This document shows positions 49,601 to 62,557 of a DNA stretch of 64,000 bases, in pieces. Within the stretch, counting starts at the first letter, position 1, and each line of letters starts with the position of its first letter. The notes under the pieces are model-generated. The model was not told where the DNA came from. It saw nothing but the letters and a program-made list of their open reading frames with translations, and ran no database searches. The translations under genes and the position numbers were made by a program. Source of the DNA: Pithys albifrons albifrons (Eukaryota; Chordata; Aves; Passeriformes; Thamnophilidae); assembly GCF_047495875.1 (NCBI RefSeq), contig NC_092473.1:13235733-13299732 (forward strand), given 5' to 3'.

Positions 49601-51869
49601 TATAATCATTTTCTATAATAACCATGATAAAACCCAGATAATCCTTCTACAACTCCACCATAAGCTTTGTGTAATTAAATCAGTTGGTGAAACATTCTTA
49701 GTCTAGGGCTGGATGAATGCAGCACAGCTTTGCTGTCTGATACAGGGTATTCCTCACATCCCGGTACCCCCAGAGTAGGACAGGACTGGAATAGGGTTAA
49801 AAAGGCAAGTGGTTGTGTTTGTATCTCAAGTTACCCCATTGTTGCCAAAGCAGAGGTCAGAATATTACTGAAGCAGTAAATTTGGTCCTGAGGAGAGCCT
49901 GAACTGTGTTGGGTGGGCTGGTGAGCAGGCAGACCCCAAAGCAGGGACCCATTCCCAGATGGGTGGGGAGGTGTGGGAAAGGATGAGGGAAAGAGACCTC
50001 ACAGGAGCCCTGGTTTCATCTGTCCTTTAAAAGAAGGGGGAGTGTTTCTCAGCAGTGCTGAGAATGCAATTTAGACAAATAGCTGGCGGCTCCTATGAAG
50101 AGTTGATACAGCTTGCTTGTCTTCCAATGCTCTGCTCTGATTGATGTACCCCAGGTGGTGTCATACCTGCTCACTCTTTTCTTCTTTTTCTTTTAGTCGG
50201 GAGACAAGTTTTTCTATAATTACTCCTCTTTTAAGAATTTCTCATGCAAAAAGTACACATACATTGCACAGGGACAGCCCCTGTGCACTTGAGTTGGGTG
50301 AACAGACCCCCTGCCCCCCCTGCAAGAGGCTGGGGATGGGGAAGCCTTTTGTGATGCTGCCTTTGGATAAGAACCTTGCTTCTTACTTTCCCAACTCATC
50401 TTTAAGCCCATGGAGTTTATTGTCAAGTGCAAGAAACTTATCCCTGGGCAGAGAAAGGCAGCAGCCACCCCCAGCATTGCCACAGGCTGATTCCTGAGGG
50501 GATTTCTGAGCAGAGCTGTTGGAGAGCAAAGCCATCCTGGACAGTCCTGCCACAATTTCCTATCCCACAGTTCTCCAGTCAAATGAGGTGGGGAGATAAG
50601 CAGAGGTGAATGAGCTTCCAAAATATCCATCCCACGTTTCCTGGGTAGTAATTAATGCTACAACATGGGCCAAGTAATGAGGCAGCTCCCAGCTCGGGAC
50701 AGTGCAGTGGAGGAAGGTGAACTTGTAAAACAAATCTGATTTCACTCACTGACAGCCACATGTGTTCCCAAGCACCAAGATGTGTCTGTAGGAGGTTCAG
50801 GGTTATTTGTGGTGATGTTGGGGACAAGAGGTGCAGGCCGTTGCCTCCTCCTTGCACTCCCCAGGGACCAGCAACCTTCTGCTGGGTTTTCAATGAGCAT
50901 TTTGTACCCATTAGAAGCTGACAGTGATAGGGATGTTTTGTCTCTCCACCTTCTCCTACACCTCCACACGAGTCATTAAGCAACTCTTCCACTCCTCTGC
51001 TTTGTGTCTCTGTCCCCTGTCACCTGTAATGACTTCATTCATCAGTCTGCCCTTCCTTTTGGCTGTGTTGTAGTGTGTACTGTGGGTTTTTGGTCTGGAT
51101 GGTGTGGTGCACTGAGCTCCATGACCTGCCAACACAAGGAATAGCTGCACAAGACAGTCTTTCATACCTTCTTCTTCCAGCTTTTCTTCTCTCCTGGGTG
51201 CTTCCACACCCAGACTTTCCTTGCTCTGCTGTGAGCTCCTCACCTCTGAGCATCTCCCTTGTGCCTTTGCTTTAATAACTGACCACAAAAAAAGCTTTAG
51301 AGATTTTGGGGAGGATGCTCACATTCACCATTTTAAGGGAAGGACTAAGAAAAGGATGTTAATGTAGAAGACAGCAAAATGTGTTGTGAAATGGATACAA
51401 TGCCCTGAGAATGAAACTTCATTAAGAGACAGGAAAATTCCAGTCTCACCACCAAACTCTGACAGTGTTTGGACACGTTCTGGTTCGTAGAGCATCCAGA
51501 TTTTACTGTTTGCAAATTGGGCTTTTAACTGAACCAGGTGCTGAACAAGTGCTTTCCACAGGTCACTGAGTCCAACTTTATTCTAAATAGCTGCAGCCCC
51601 AGGCCAAAATCACTCCTGAAATAAATGGACTCATCTCTCCCTTACAAAGCCACATGCCTTGGCGTGGTGCATCTCCTGCAGTAGCCTGAGGCGTCAGGAG
51701 TCACACAGCAGGCTGGTTCCTCCGGCAGCTCCCCTGCAGGCACCGCGGCCACGCGCCGGCCCCGTGCGGGGTTACTGCCTTTCTGCTCCATTTATTGCCT
51801 CACTTTGGGACAGTCTGCAATGACAATGTGGTACTCATGGTAAGGAGAGGGGAAAGGACATGGGAAGCT

Positions 51870-52195
51870 GTCCTGGTTTAGCTGGGATAGAGTAAATTTT
51901 TGTCTTAGTAGCTGGTACAGTGGTTTGGGTTCACCATGAGGATAGTGTTGATGACACACTGATGGCTTAGTTGTGGCTGAGTAGAGCTTGCCCTAAGTGA
52001 AGGGCTTCTCAGTGCCTCATGCTCTGCCAGTGGCTGGGTGCACAAAAAGTGGGAGGGAGCATGGTCAGGAGAGGTACCCTGAGCTGGCCAAAGGGATATT
52101 CCTACCACAGAGCATCATGCTCAGTGTATAAACTGGGGGAGTTGACTGGGAGTCCCCAGTCATTGCTCAGGGAGGATCAATGGTTCTTCCTGCCA
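51870..52195 (+). mobile_element. Solo LTR of an avian ERVL-type endogenous retrovirus
   Basis: It starts with TGTCCTGGTTTAGCTGGGAT and continues TAGTAGCTGGTACAGTG, GCTGAGTAGAGCTTGCCCTAA, GGCCAAAGGGATATTCC and a TATA-like GTATAAAC near 52126. I recognise this as a common avian LTR family from memory of the consensus. No internal retroviral coding sequence or second LTR is nearby, so it is a recombined or truncated remnant. The right border is uncertain and I found no sure target duplication. Confidence 0.8.
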
Positions 52196-55100
52196 CTGGG
52201 AGGAAAAAACAGAACATCAAAATTAAGTAGTTATTTCCTCCTTAACCTGACAAAGAGCTGGCTGGGGCTGCTCATCTTCTCAATGCCCATTCTGAAGTGC
52301 TAGTGTCACATCCAGACTGTCAGATCCAAACACACCGTAGGAAAAAGGGTAGGAAAGATGACAAAAGTTTTGTGTATAAGGCCTGAAAAGGGCTTTTATA
52401 ATCTTCTGCCTCCTACCCAGGCACCAAACTTTGAGACACTCAGACCTCAGTCAGGCCTTGAACTGTCAGACAGTGATTTCCTCCTGCTGAGGAGGGAAGA
52501 GGGTCTCCTGCATCCCCAGCATGGCTGGGTGGGGACAGACCCTGACCAGCCTCACCTGGGCTCTATGCCCCACCCATGGGCCCAAAGCCCATTTAAACTC
52601 AGCCTGGTGCCACTGGTCCTTTCCTAAGCTCAGCTGGAGCTGTGCAGTGAAAGCACAGTCATGCTTTGGACCCCCTGAGGAATGAGGCCTTTCCACCAGC
52701 ATGGTTAGACATTATTTTGCTCAAGGATTAACCTGGTGGGTTTGTGACTTGTACTCTGCAAGTGTGAGCTTGCTACAAGGGCTGCGGGGGGGGCGAGTGT
52801 CCTGGGAGGGATGGGGACAGCTGTCTATGCCCCCTGCCCAGCCACAGCCCATGTCTAAGCACCCACCCTGCAGATGGGATAAGCTTTTCTCAGCTGCAAG
52901 GCTTTGCACAGAGCTGTGGCTACATCAAAAACTCCATTCCTTCAGGAGCTGGTGGTTTTGGCTATGAACAAGTGTGGGCCCCTGGTGCCCCCAGGCAGGG
53001 GCACAGAAAACAGCATAATTCCCTTCTTACACACAGAGATTCGTCCTTTACTATTTATTTCTGAACCTTTTTTGTTAGAATGTTTTTATGATGCTTTAGG
53101 GCTGGAAACATCAGGAATATAAATCAGAGTTTGTCATTCAGAGGCATCACGTTTATTTTACATTAATATATTCTTTCTGTTAAAATACCACAGATTCAGT
53201 TGTGAATCTTGGCTATTATCTGAAGCTTATTGCAATCATTTCCCTTCCCTTATATTTATGCACATGAAATGCTGTGTTTGATGATGAAGTGCTTTCTGAC
53301 TGAAGGGATTAGGATGTTTGGGAAGTCACAGCCTCCATGGCCTTTGTGCTCTGACTTAGCAATTTTGTTTCCTCTGTTCCGCTGGGTTTTACCTCTTTCC
53401 CTGATGGTGAAGGTAGTGAGGGAGCACAGAAAGCATCTTGTCTTCTTCCCTTTAATGTCTAATACAAGACTGCATCTCTCCCAGGGGCGAGTCCAGTATT
53501 GCCCTTAGACTAAAAATACAGAGAATGATAAAACAGTAATATAAAAGGTGTCTGTAGTTCTGGAAGGACTTGAGGATTTCTCTGGGGAGACTGAGAGCTG
53601 GGTGCCCTCCTCTGCCAGCACTGGTCAGCTGTGAAAACCTTCTGAGAGAAGGCATAGAGAGGACAGGTTGTGTTATCCTGGGCTGTCTGGTATGAATCAG
53701 GAGGGAGGGGCCTACCAAATGATATTTTTCAGCTGTGAGCCTCCAGCTGCATGACACTTCCAATTATCCAAGCACATCCATATGGATGTGCAGCCCCTGC
53801 CAAGCTGATGGACTCCACAGCAGCAGAGGGTCAGCTGAGACAAAGCCCGCCCCACGCTGCTGCCATCCCACCCCATCCCAGAGATGGGCACGGGCAGCTC
53901 GCAAAGCCTGATGGAAAGGAGGGCAAAACTTTGTCCTTGAGATCTCCATACACTGTCGGGACACTCTGCAGCGTTTTGGAATGTGGCACAAAGCTGGGTG
54001 AGAGCAAAGGCGCTTATTTCCTACGGAGCTTCTCCTCCCTCAGTGCTTTAGCTCAGATCTGCGGGCAATTAACTGAATCCCAAGCAGACAGGTTTGGGCA
54101 TCCTGCAGGATCAGTGATGGGTTTCCTGCAGGGCAGGAGTGAGGATGTTCTTGTTTCTCCAAAGGGTTATATTAATGACTGGGATTATCCGTCGGTTGCA
54201 GTAAAAGCTGTTATACCCACACAGCTCCAATGAGTCACATCCCAGACAGCCAAGACAGGCTGCAATTGGAGAGCACAGAGGTGAGGAAGTGACCCATCAT
54301 GCTGATCAACACTTGTTGGCAATAGGAAGGCGGAGGAGGAGGTGGTTTAAAGGATACTCTTCTCCCAAAATTTCAGGATGAGGTGCAGGATCTGGGCTTT
54401 ATAAACTTTACAGGAAGATCTGCTGATGGGATATGAAAAATAGATTGGGTATTTTTTTCTATAAGCTTCATTTATACTCATTAGAGTGCTACAAGTAATA
54501 ATACCAGGAAATAGATTTGCAGGCAGAAGTATGATTTTTAACTTAAGGGTGTTCATTTAATTTCAGCTCTTGTCTCCTGGATGTGCCTCCTCCTAATGCT
54601 CTAAATAGCTCTTCTGCTTCTTTGATGTTTACACCCCTCAAATGCATAAAGACAGTTCTCTACAATTCCTCATTTTGCCAAGCAATACATACTTAGTGCT
54701 TTTCATCTCTCTCCATAAATCAATCCCTTTCCTCCAACAGGAGCTAGAATAGGATTTTTTCCCTTATTAGATTTGTACTGAGAATTTCTTTTCAGAAACA
54801 GATAAATGATACAAGGTTTTTTCATGACAAAGCATCCTATCATATATTATTAGCAAACACTTCCACACTAGAACAGGAATAAAAATAGAAAGTGGGCTAT
54901 AAAAAAAGAATGTATAGCAGGATAGCATCTAATCTCACAGTATGGTGCCAAAAGGGGAGCATTTCCTTCACATTTCTTTGCAGATCTTCAAGGAAAGATC
55001 CAGGAGGCCTTAGAAACACTTAGCGTCTTTTACTTAAAGTTTTCATTAAATTCTATGTGATCCTTGACACCAAGTTAATGAATTTTCTCCTTATTCAAAA

Positions 55101-56467
55101 AGCCCACCCACTGCTTGTGGTGTCTTTGAAGCTTCAGATCCTTTTTGCCAGCTCAGCTGCTGCTCCCTGCCTGGATCTCAGCATTGGTTTTGTCCAACCT
55201 CTTCCATGAAATTTCAATTGAGAAACCACCTGAGTTATATAAAAAAATATCTCAGATTGCACTTATCCCAAAGTCAGATTTTTTTTATTTACTGCTTTGC
55301 AGTGGAAGCCATCAAATATGATCTACCTGGGGCTCTCACCTGGCAGGCCAGGTTAAACAGGCATATAATGTGCATTTAAGATTGCATCTTCTGCCAGACC
55401 CTTTCCAGAGGTCACACCTCTGACACCTCTGACTTTAGGTGGTGGCTGTTCTTCTGAGGCTGTAGGAAGGTGAGATTTCCCAGGGAAACCAGTCCCCCTC
55501 AGAGTTCCCATATTTCTTGAAAGCAATTTTGGTTGAAGTCCAGCAAACTGTACAAAAATGGATTTAAAATTAAATTACAAATGAAAGATGAATTCTCAAA
55601 TGGACAATTTCAGCAGGTATTTGTCAGAAAAAGCTCCTGGCTTTGGGAATCAGTCTGCCCAGGCAAGAGCTACCCTGAGATGGAAGCACTTGGGTGTCAC
55701 TCTCAGACACATCAGAGTTCTTCCCTGCATTGCCCTCTCAGCTGTGAATGAGCAGTGAGGAAAGGAGAGGCTGATCGATGGGTTATTTTCCTTCCTTATG
55801 GCTCCAGGGGTGGCTTGGAGAACAGGAATGTTCCCTTGGGGCTGAACAGCCCAGCAGGATTGGCTGCTGGTTCTCAAACTCCACCTGGGAGCTGCTACAG
55901 AGATGGGCAGGGGCAGCAAGGTTTAAACTCCAACTGGTGATTTTATAATAAATGTGGCAAATAACAGGCTGTGAGGCTGTGGCACATATCCAGGGAGTCT
56001 GGAGGGACTTCCTGTTGTCTTACCATGGAGCAGGTGCTGCCAAGGAAACCAATATCTGAAACTTTCAGCAAAATTCCAAAGATCTTCTCTGGAGCTGCTG
56101 CCAGCAAGCAGAGAGAAGGCAGAAAACTCAACACAAAGCCAAAGTGTTTTTCAATACACAGACCAAACCGGTGCCAGAAGTTGTTGTGTGCTGGGTTTTG
56201 TGACTGTGCAATTTAATTTCTTATTGTTCTCGCTGTCCTTAGAGCTGGGTCAGCACAGCAGTGGGCTTGGCCATTTCCCTGGGGCAGCTGCTGCTTGGAC
56301 ACCGTGGCAGATCTCTGTCTTTTGAAGTTCTCTGTTGCAGAAACTTCATTGCTGCCACCTTGGGGCCTGCTGGGTCCCTGGGAAGACTTATGCTCTGGCA
56401 TTTTTGAAGTTTGCCTTTTGCTGGTTTAAAACAGCTTTTGAGGATGTTTGACTCTTGGTGGTGGTTA

Positions 56468-56748
56468 CAGAATCATAAATGGATTAGGTTGGAAAAGACC
56501 TCTAAGATCAAGTCAGATCATTGAGTCCAACCACTAACCTACCACTGAACCATGTTCCCAAGTGCCACATCTACATGTTTTTTGAAAACTTCCAGGGATG
56601 GTGGCTCCACCACTGCAGTGAGCAGCCTCTTCCAATGTTTGGTAGCCCTTTCCATGGAGAAATTTTCCCTAATATCCAGTATAAACCTCACTTGGTGCAA
56701 CTTGAGGCTGCCTTCTCTTGGCCTATCACTTGTTACCTGGGAGCAGGA
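56468..56748 (-). mobile_element. CR1 LINE 3' fragment, antisense
   Basis: The plus strand reads AGAATCATAAATGG, GGTTGGAAAAGACCTC, GTTCCCAAGTGCCACATC, CAGGGATGGTGGCTCCACCA and on to CTTGAGGCTGCC. This is the reverse complement of a CR1 3' end and includes some of the end of ORF2. It is the longest CR1 piece here, at about 280 bp. Confidence 0.92.
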
Positions 56749-59700
56749 ACATCAATAACTAAATGTAGTCCCTCTCAGCCAAGCAAAACTTGAAAGTTCA
56801 ACTTTTTTAACCTCAAAGGCCATGTTTGAAGAATGCACAGTACTCTTTTGACCCATTTTAATTGTCTTTCCTGGTACTTGCTTGAATGTCCCTGTCCCTC
56901 CCCAGGGAGCCTGTGAATTGCTCAGTTCTGCTGTTGCTACTGAAAACAGATTTCTGTAACTGCTTGTGCTTCTGTTGCACAGAGTTTAGAACATCAAGAA
57001 AATAACAGTGAGGAACTGGAGATGAAAAATTTTCTTAAATTCAGGTTGTGCACTAGTGAAGAATTCTGTGTAAGTCACACAAAAACCCTAAAGGTGGCAG
57101 TGGTCTTGGTATCTAAATGATGCTGGTAAAGAGCACTTGTGTGCCTTGGTAGTGCAGAGCAGGTAGATGAACAATGCCATGGTCCAGGCCCCAAGCTTAT
57201 GACCTCAGCCCCTCCCAGGTGGATGTCAGACCTGGCTCTAGAGAGTCTATCCAAAGACAAAGACACCCTTCTGACCTTTGAGTGTGTATATATGAACACA
57301 AATATAAATATATAGATTTATACAGTGGTTGCTAAGTCTGTACCAAGCCGAGCTGTCTGTTTGCTGCACATTCTGTTTCTTAGGGCAACATTTAGTCTCT
57401 GAACTCCCTGAAGATCAGACTGTCTTGCTGAGAGTTTCCAACACTCCTAACCCTCCTGGGCTTTCATTTCCCGACTGGCTTTTAATGTAATGTAAAGATT
57501 AGAAATTATATCTTCCATTAAAACTTTATTAGGTAGCTCTTCCACTTAAGAGAGCAGCTTCACTTACTCCCAGCCAAATGAATTCCAGTCATTGAAAGCT
57601 AAGCATGGAAATGCAGGAGGGGGAAGGAGAAAGCCACTTGCAGTCTTGAAAAGATGAGGTAAAATAAGAGTAGTGGGTTCAGTGACCTGTTGGAGACACA
57701 CAGAACCCTGGGCCAGAGCAAGATGGGAGCTGTAATCATGGGTACAACAGCCAACATGGGAAACATTCCCCTGCTTGGCAAGGCAAATCTGCAAGTGCCT
57801 TTTCCCCACTTCTACATCTTGCAGGTTTCTACTGGAGTCTGCTATAATTACTGGGAGCATCAGATATCTGCTGCTTCCATGGATGTTGCTGGGGCTGCTG
57901 GTGGGCTGATTGATGTGTGGTTACCACTGGAGAGCAGTCTGAGTGGCAGCAGCTGACCTTCTTAGGAGCATCTCTATCATTCCTTGCCTTCCCTCTGGCT
58001 TTTGCTGTGACCTTTGGATACAGATTGATCCCAGATTAGTGCTTGTTAACAATAAATACCCTAAAATTAGGATACAAGTGGGCAAGCTCTGAAAAGGTTA
58101 GACAAACTTGGGACAGGTTAGTGCAAGACTTTACTCACTATGCTGGTGGTTGGTTTGTGTGGTCTATTTTCCAGAAGTATTTTACATTCTTTTTACCTGC
58201 AAAACCAGCTAGACAACCCCAGGATGGGGGTGCTGTGGTGTGTGGCACCTGTTGCCTCCTCAGCTGGTCTGCACAAAGCCAGGGGAGGGACTACAACTTT
58301 CTTTCCTGAGCACTCTGTGGTGTGTGGATGGAATGAGTGTTTTGCCAAGTGAAGATGGGTAAAGGATCCAGCTGGACTGGACTGGCTACAGTTCATAAAT
58401 GGCAGGCAAGGTTTTTCATTTTCCCTTGAACAGTTATATTGTCCTCCCCACTTCATTTGCAAACTTCTGGCTGCACTAGTACATCAGAGTGGGCTTAATT
58501 ATATATCTGTGTCTATATCTATATAGACATATAAGTTGTGGACCAAGGTACATTTGTATCCAGCCATGCAGGGAAGCCTATAGAGAACAACCCTGAAATG
58601 ATTAAATAAAAACTTTGTTCCAAACCATCAAAGGTATTTTGAGCATCTTTGCAACATCTTCAAATGTTCAGGAACAAAAAAAAAAAAAACACTGAGAGGA
58701 AAATTAACTGTGTCATGGGTGATATAAAGCTGCATCAGTACCTATAAAGTGCCCCAGCAATACAAGAAAATTGAAGTAATGAACAGAAATGTTCAGTTAG
58801 AGATTTTTCCATATTTTATGTTAATCATTAGGATAGAGCTGAAATTAGCTTTAATTGATATTAAGAGTTGAAAAAATGAATCCTCTGGAGAATGAGTCTC
58901 TTTAACCTTTAATGATGCAGTAAATAAAATACCCTGTCAACATTTGTGCAATAGTAAGGGTTTTCAAAATTCCATATCTGTGTGGTGAGCGATTCAATCT
59001 GCCTAATTCTCTCCATTACAGCAGATAAAAGTGATGTCTGTGCATAAATTCAGCTGCAGGTTTTCCATGTTTCCAAGCTGTCTGATAATTCCCCATGCTG
59101 GCTTGTTATTTCTAATGGGAAGGTGGAGAGAGGAAGGAGGGACTGAGACCAACCCCAGTTCTGTGTGTTGGCTTTTCCAACTGTGCACCTTGACTTGCAG
59201 GCTCCTGATGCCACAGCAGTGACAGAGAAACTGTGCCTCAGCAGAGGTAAAAGGAGCAATGCTGCCTATTCTTCTTTTCAGGTGAAATATGTGTGAAAAT
59301 GTTTCATTTTTCACTTTAAAGGCACGGCAGAATTGCAAAAGATTTCAATGCTTTAGGGACACTTAGTTTGGTAATAGTCAGACCATTCTTCTCTCTGTCA
59401 AGGCTCAGCCTGGTGTTGAAACACCTCATAACTGACTTGGTGAAGCACAAGAAATATTCTCCCACTGTAAGCAGGAAGCCTGTTTTCCATAAAATCCATT
59501 TGATCCTTGCAATCAACTGCAAGTGTTACATCATTTATGCAAGTTACTGTAGTGGTGGTGACTCTGCTGTAGTTAACTGGGAAACAGGAAACAAATCTCC
59601 ACACTTAAAACCACCTTTTGTCTTTCAGCAGGACTGATGCAATAGCAGTTCTCATTCCATGGGATATAGATCTCCTTTGGAAAGTTCCCAGCAAGCCTCT

Positions 59701-60054
59701 CAGTGTTAGGGGGATGTATTTCTGCATACTCACAGAAGCTCCTGAGTGATGCTGGTGTTTCACCAGGTGTGTGTCTGTTCTGCTGCACAGTGATGTGAAA
59801 ATAATTTCTCTGGTGAGACACGGTTGTAAAGTCATTGAGAAAACCATATGATTTAAAATGCTGATGAAACATAGATTTTCTTCATTCCTTTTTCCTTCTT
59901 ACTTGGGCTTTGGGAGGATTTAGGTGAGGAGGTGAAACAGAAGCGTCCCCACAATTAACTTTTACCTTATACTGTGTTTTCTTTCATCTATTGAGACCCA
60001 GCTTGTTTGGAAAATACTGTGTCCCAGCCCTGCCAAGGATGTGTTGAAACAGTG

Positions 60055-60244
60055 GTCAAGCACTGGAACAGGCTGCTCAGGGCAGTGGTGGAATCACCAC
60101 CCCTGAAAGTGTTCCAAAAATGTGTTGTGTGTGGCCCTTGGGAACACAGTTCACATGGTTTAGTGGTGAATAGAGTGGTGCTGGGTTCATGGTTGGATTT
60201 GATGGTCTTGGGGGCCTTTTCCAACTGTAAAGATCCTATGAATC
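60055..60244 (+). mobile_element. CR1 LINE 3' fragment, sense
   Basis: It reads CACTGGAACAGGCTGCTCAG, CCTTGGGAACACAG, GGTTTAGTGGTGA, GGTTGGATTTGATGGTCTTG and ends GATCCTATGAATC. It belongs to the same CR1 type as the copy near 56.5 kb (shared GGTTTAGTGGTGA-type block) but in the other direction. Confidence 0.92.
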
Positions 60245-60449
60245 AGCAAGGAATCCAGATAAATTTGTTTTATCAGCCAAAAAAACATTCAAAACTTGAG
60301 TTGAGCAGTGCTATGTCTCATTTAAAGAGGAAACAGCCAAACCAATGAAAACAAACCTAATGAATGTCCAACTCCCAGGAATAGCAGACTCTTGGTCAGG
60401 TCATTTCTGAGGGGTGGCCAGGAAAACAATGGAATGGTGGAACTGGGAA

Positions 60450-60666
60450 TGATGGAGGCAGCCCTTATAAGCCAAATAATTTTATGGAGTTAAGACACAG
60501 AGGATCTGATTTTCGTCTAGAAGACTCATTACCATGATTTTGTTACACATTATTTATGGGCTGTTATGATAGTCCTGGCAGGTCATAATTGGCTGAAGCC
60601 GGAAAATTAGTCACATTTTTCACATTTGGAAGAATGATCTGTACAGTTACACTAATGACTTCATTC
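60450..60666. repeat. Diverged duplicated segment A, copy 2
   Basis: The second copy of the segment at 42765-42990, about 17.7 kb to its right and in the same orientation. It lies just right of a CR1 remnant, but the similarity is not part of CR1. A few small gaps are needed for the alignment. Confidence 0.7.
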
Positions 60667-62045
60667 CCAGAGATGCCACATGCTGGGCAGGAACTGCCTG
60701 TCTTGGGGTGTGGATGGATTAATGTTTTCTGGTTCTGAGCACTCTGCAAACTCACCTGGTTTTGCTCCTGAGGCACTAAAATGACTTGTCTTCAAGGCAG
60801 CTGTTTGTTATGTGAATGCCTTGCTGCTTTTGTGGTGGCTTCCCCTCTTGCCCTGTCCTTAAATCTGAGTTAGTTTTGCCTGGCATTATTTTGCTACAGG
60901 GAAAATACTTTTTTTTAAACTAATTTGTCCATGCAGGGCCATTGCACTTTCCCCATCAAAGCCACTGCAGCATCACAGCAGTCAGAGAGGCCCAGCTCTT
61001 CCACTGATGATTTTAACCCTGGTAATAAGAGATGGGCAACAGATTAAAGTGAAGAAGGACCTCATTGGCAGCACTTCCAACTGCCTTGCTGTGTACATAG
61101 CACAACCCAAACAGTCTATCACAGATGATGAATCAGAAGGGAGCACTATAATTGCTTTATCAGCCTTTTGGGACAGCACAAGCTCGTTACTCTTGAATTA
61201 GAGCCTGGTGAATGTTGCTGTATCTTCCACAAAAATGGACAGCTTTGATTTGGGGATTTCTAGTGATCAGGAACCTATTGCACTGTTGGCCGTCTGCTTC
61301 CAAACCCCTTAATTGCCATTGCTAAAGAACGGACCTGAACTCTTGAATAAATTTGTGCTATGTGGCATTGTAGCATTAGTGTCATGTTGCAGTTTCATCT
61401 GCTAGACTAAAGAGAAAAGCATGTGGCCACCAGGGAAAATTATAGACCATGGTGTAGCAAATAACACCTTGGAAAGAAGGATGCCAGGAGAAAGTTAAGG
61501 GATGACTTCATTTGGTTTGCAGCTCCTGTGAAAAGCTTTCCCATTCTACCAGCATCTGTCTTGGTTTGTAGGTGTCAGGATCAGCACAATACCTTGGGGA
61601 GAACTGGTGTGTGAAATTCAAATCTGGAATAAACTCCCTGCTGCTTTTTGGTAATCCGTGTTTATGTAGTCAAGGACAGCACAAACATTCTGGTCAGAGC
61701 ATCCTGCTGACAGCAGGACCAGACCATGTGGCCCAAGCCATAGACTGCTCTGGAGCAGTTCAAGGGTGGAGCAGCTCAAAGCTGCCTAAAACCTCACCCT
61801 GAGCAATGTCTAAACCCCTCCCTGGCTCTGGGAGGCAAGGCTCAGGACAGGCTGTGTCCAGACTTTCTCTCCAGGAGCAATGGCCTTCCTGCAGTGCTGT
61901 CCCCACCTCCTGGGAGCTGCTGCTCCCTGTAATCCATCCTCTGTCACTCCAGCATGGGAAAGGGTTGGCTGGTGCTGAACTGAAGCAACCTCTTAATCAA
62001 ACTAAGAGGTGGGAGTTAAAGTGTTTGTAAAATACCACACAAATG

Positions 62046-62163
62046 GGAGGGTTTGATCACGTTAAATGAAGGATCAGATTCATTAAATTAAGTGGAAAGC
62101 AATGTACATGGATAATTTCAAGGGCTGAGGCTGAATACGGTTTTTAAATAGGAAGTGATCAGC
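62046..62163. repeat. Diverged duplicated segment B, copy 2
   Basis: The same blocks stand at 62063-62076, 62109-62122 and 62127-62135. This copy lies about 550 bp beyond the stop codon of the minus-strand CYP3A gene, just past its candidate polyadenylation signals. Confidence 0.8.
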
Positions 62164-62557
62164 CGCTCTACACAACACAGAGCAGCTCTCAAACATTTTT
62201 AATGACAGTATTTGTACACACTTTGGTTTAATTAACACATGGCACAAGAGGGGTTTGGTAACTAGGATGTAGTCTCACACCAGTCGTCTCAATTATAACA
62301 CATGAAATTTCAAGCATCGATACACCCACGAGAGCAGTGCCCGTCCCTGCTCGGCGGGGTCTGGCGCTTGGAATTTCCATCACACCTTGTTTTTCTTGGA
62401 ATGCGACAGCAATTCCTTCTCTCCAGATGGAGAAGTCCCCTTAGAAGTGGATGATCAGCTTCTCATTTGGATTTATTTCTTGTTTTCTGCAATCAGAATT
62501 AAGGGGGCTGTGTATTGTCACTGCCCAGTGATCCACATTACATTTCTGACAGCTATG

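Larger units (their letters stand above)
37756..62470. other. Intergenic region between convergent CYP3A genes
   Basis: About 25 kb with no gene that I can support on either strand. It holds two CR1 remnants, one solo LTR, several simple repeats, and two pairs of duplicated non-coding segments listed separately. AT-rich stretches with homeodomain-type TAATTA or ATTAAT cores (about 44640-45060, 49490-49730 and 58790-59060) look unlike neutral spacer. I saw no decayed CYP3A exon in it. Confidence 0.6.
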
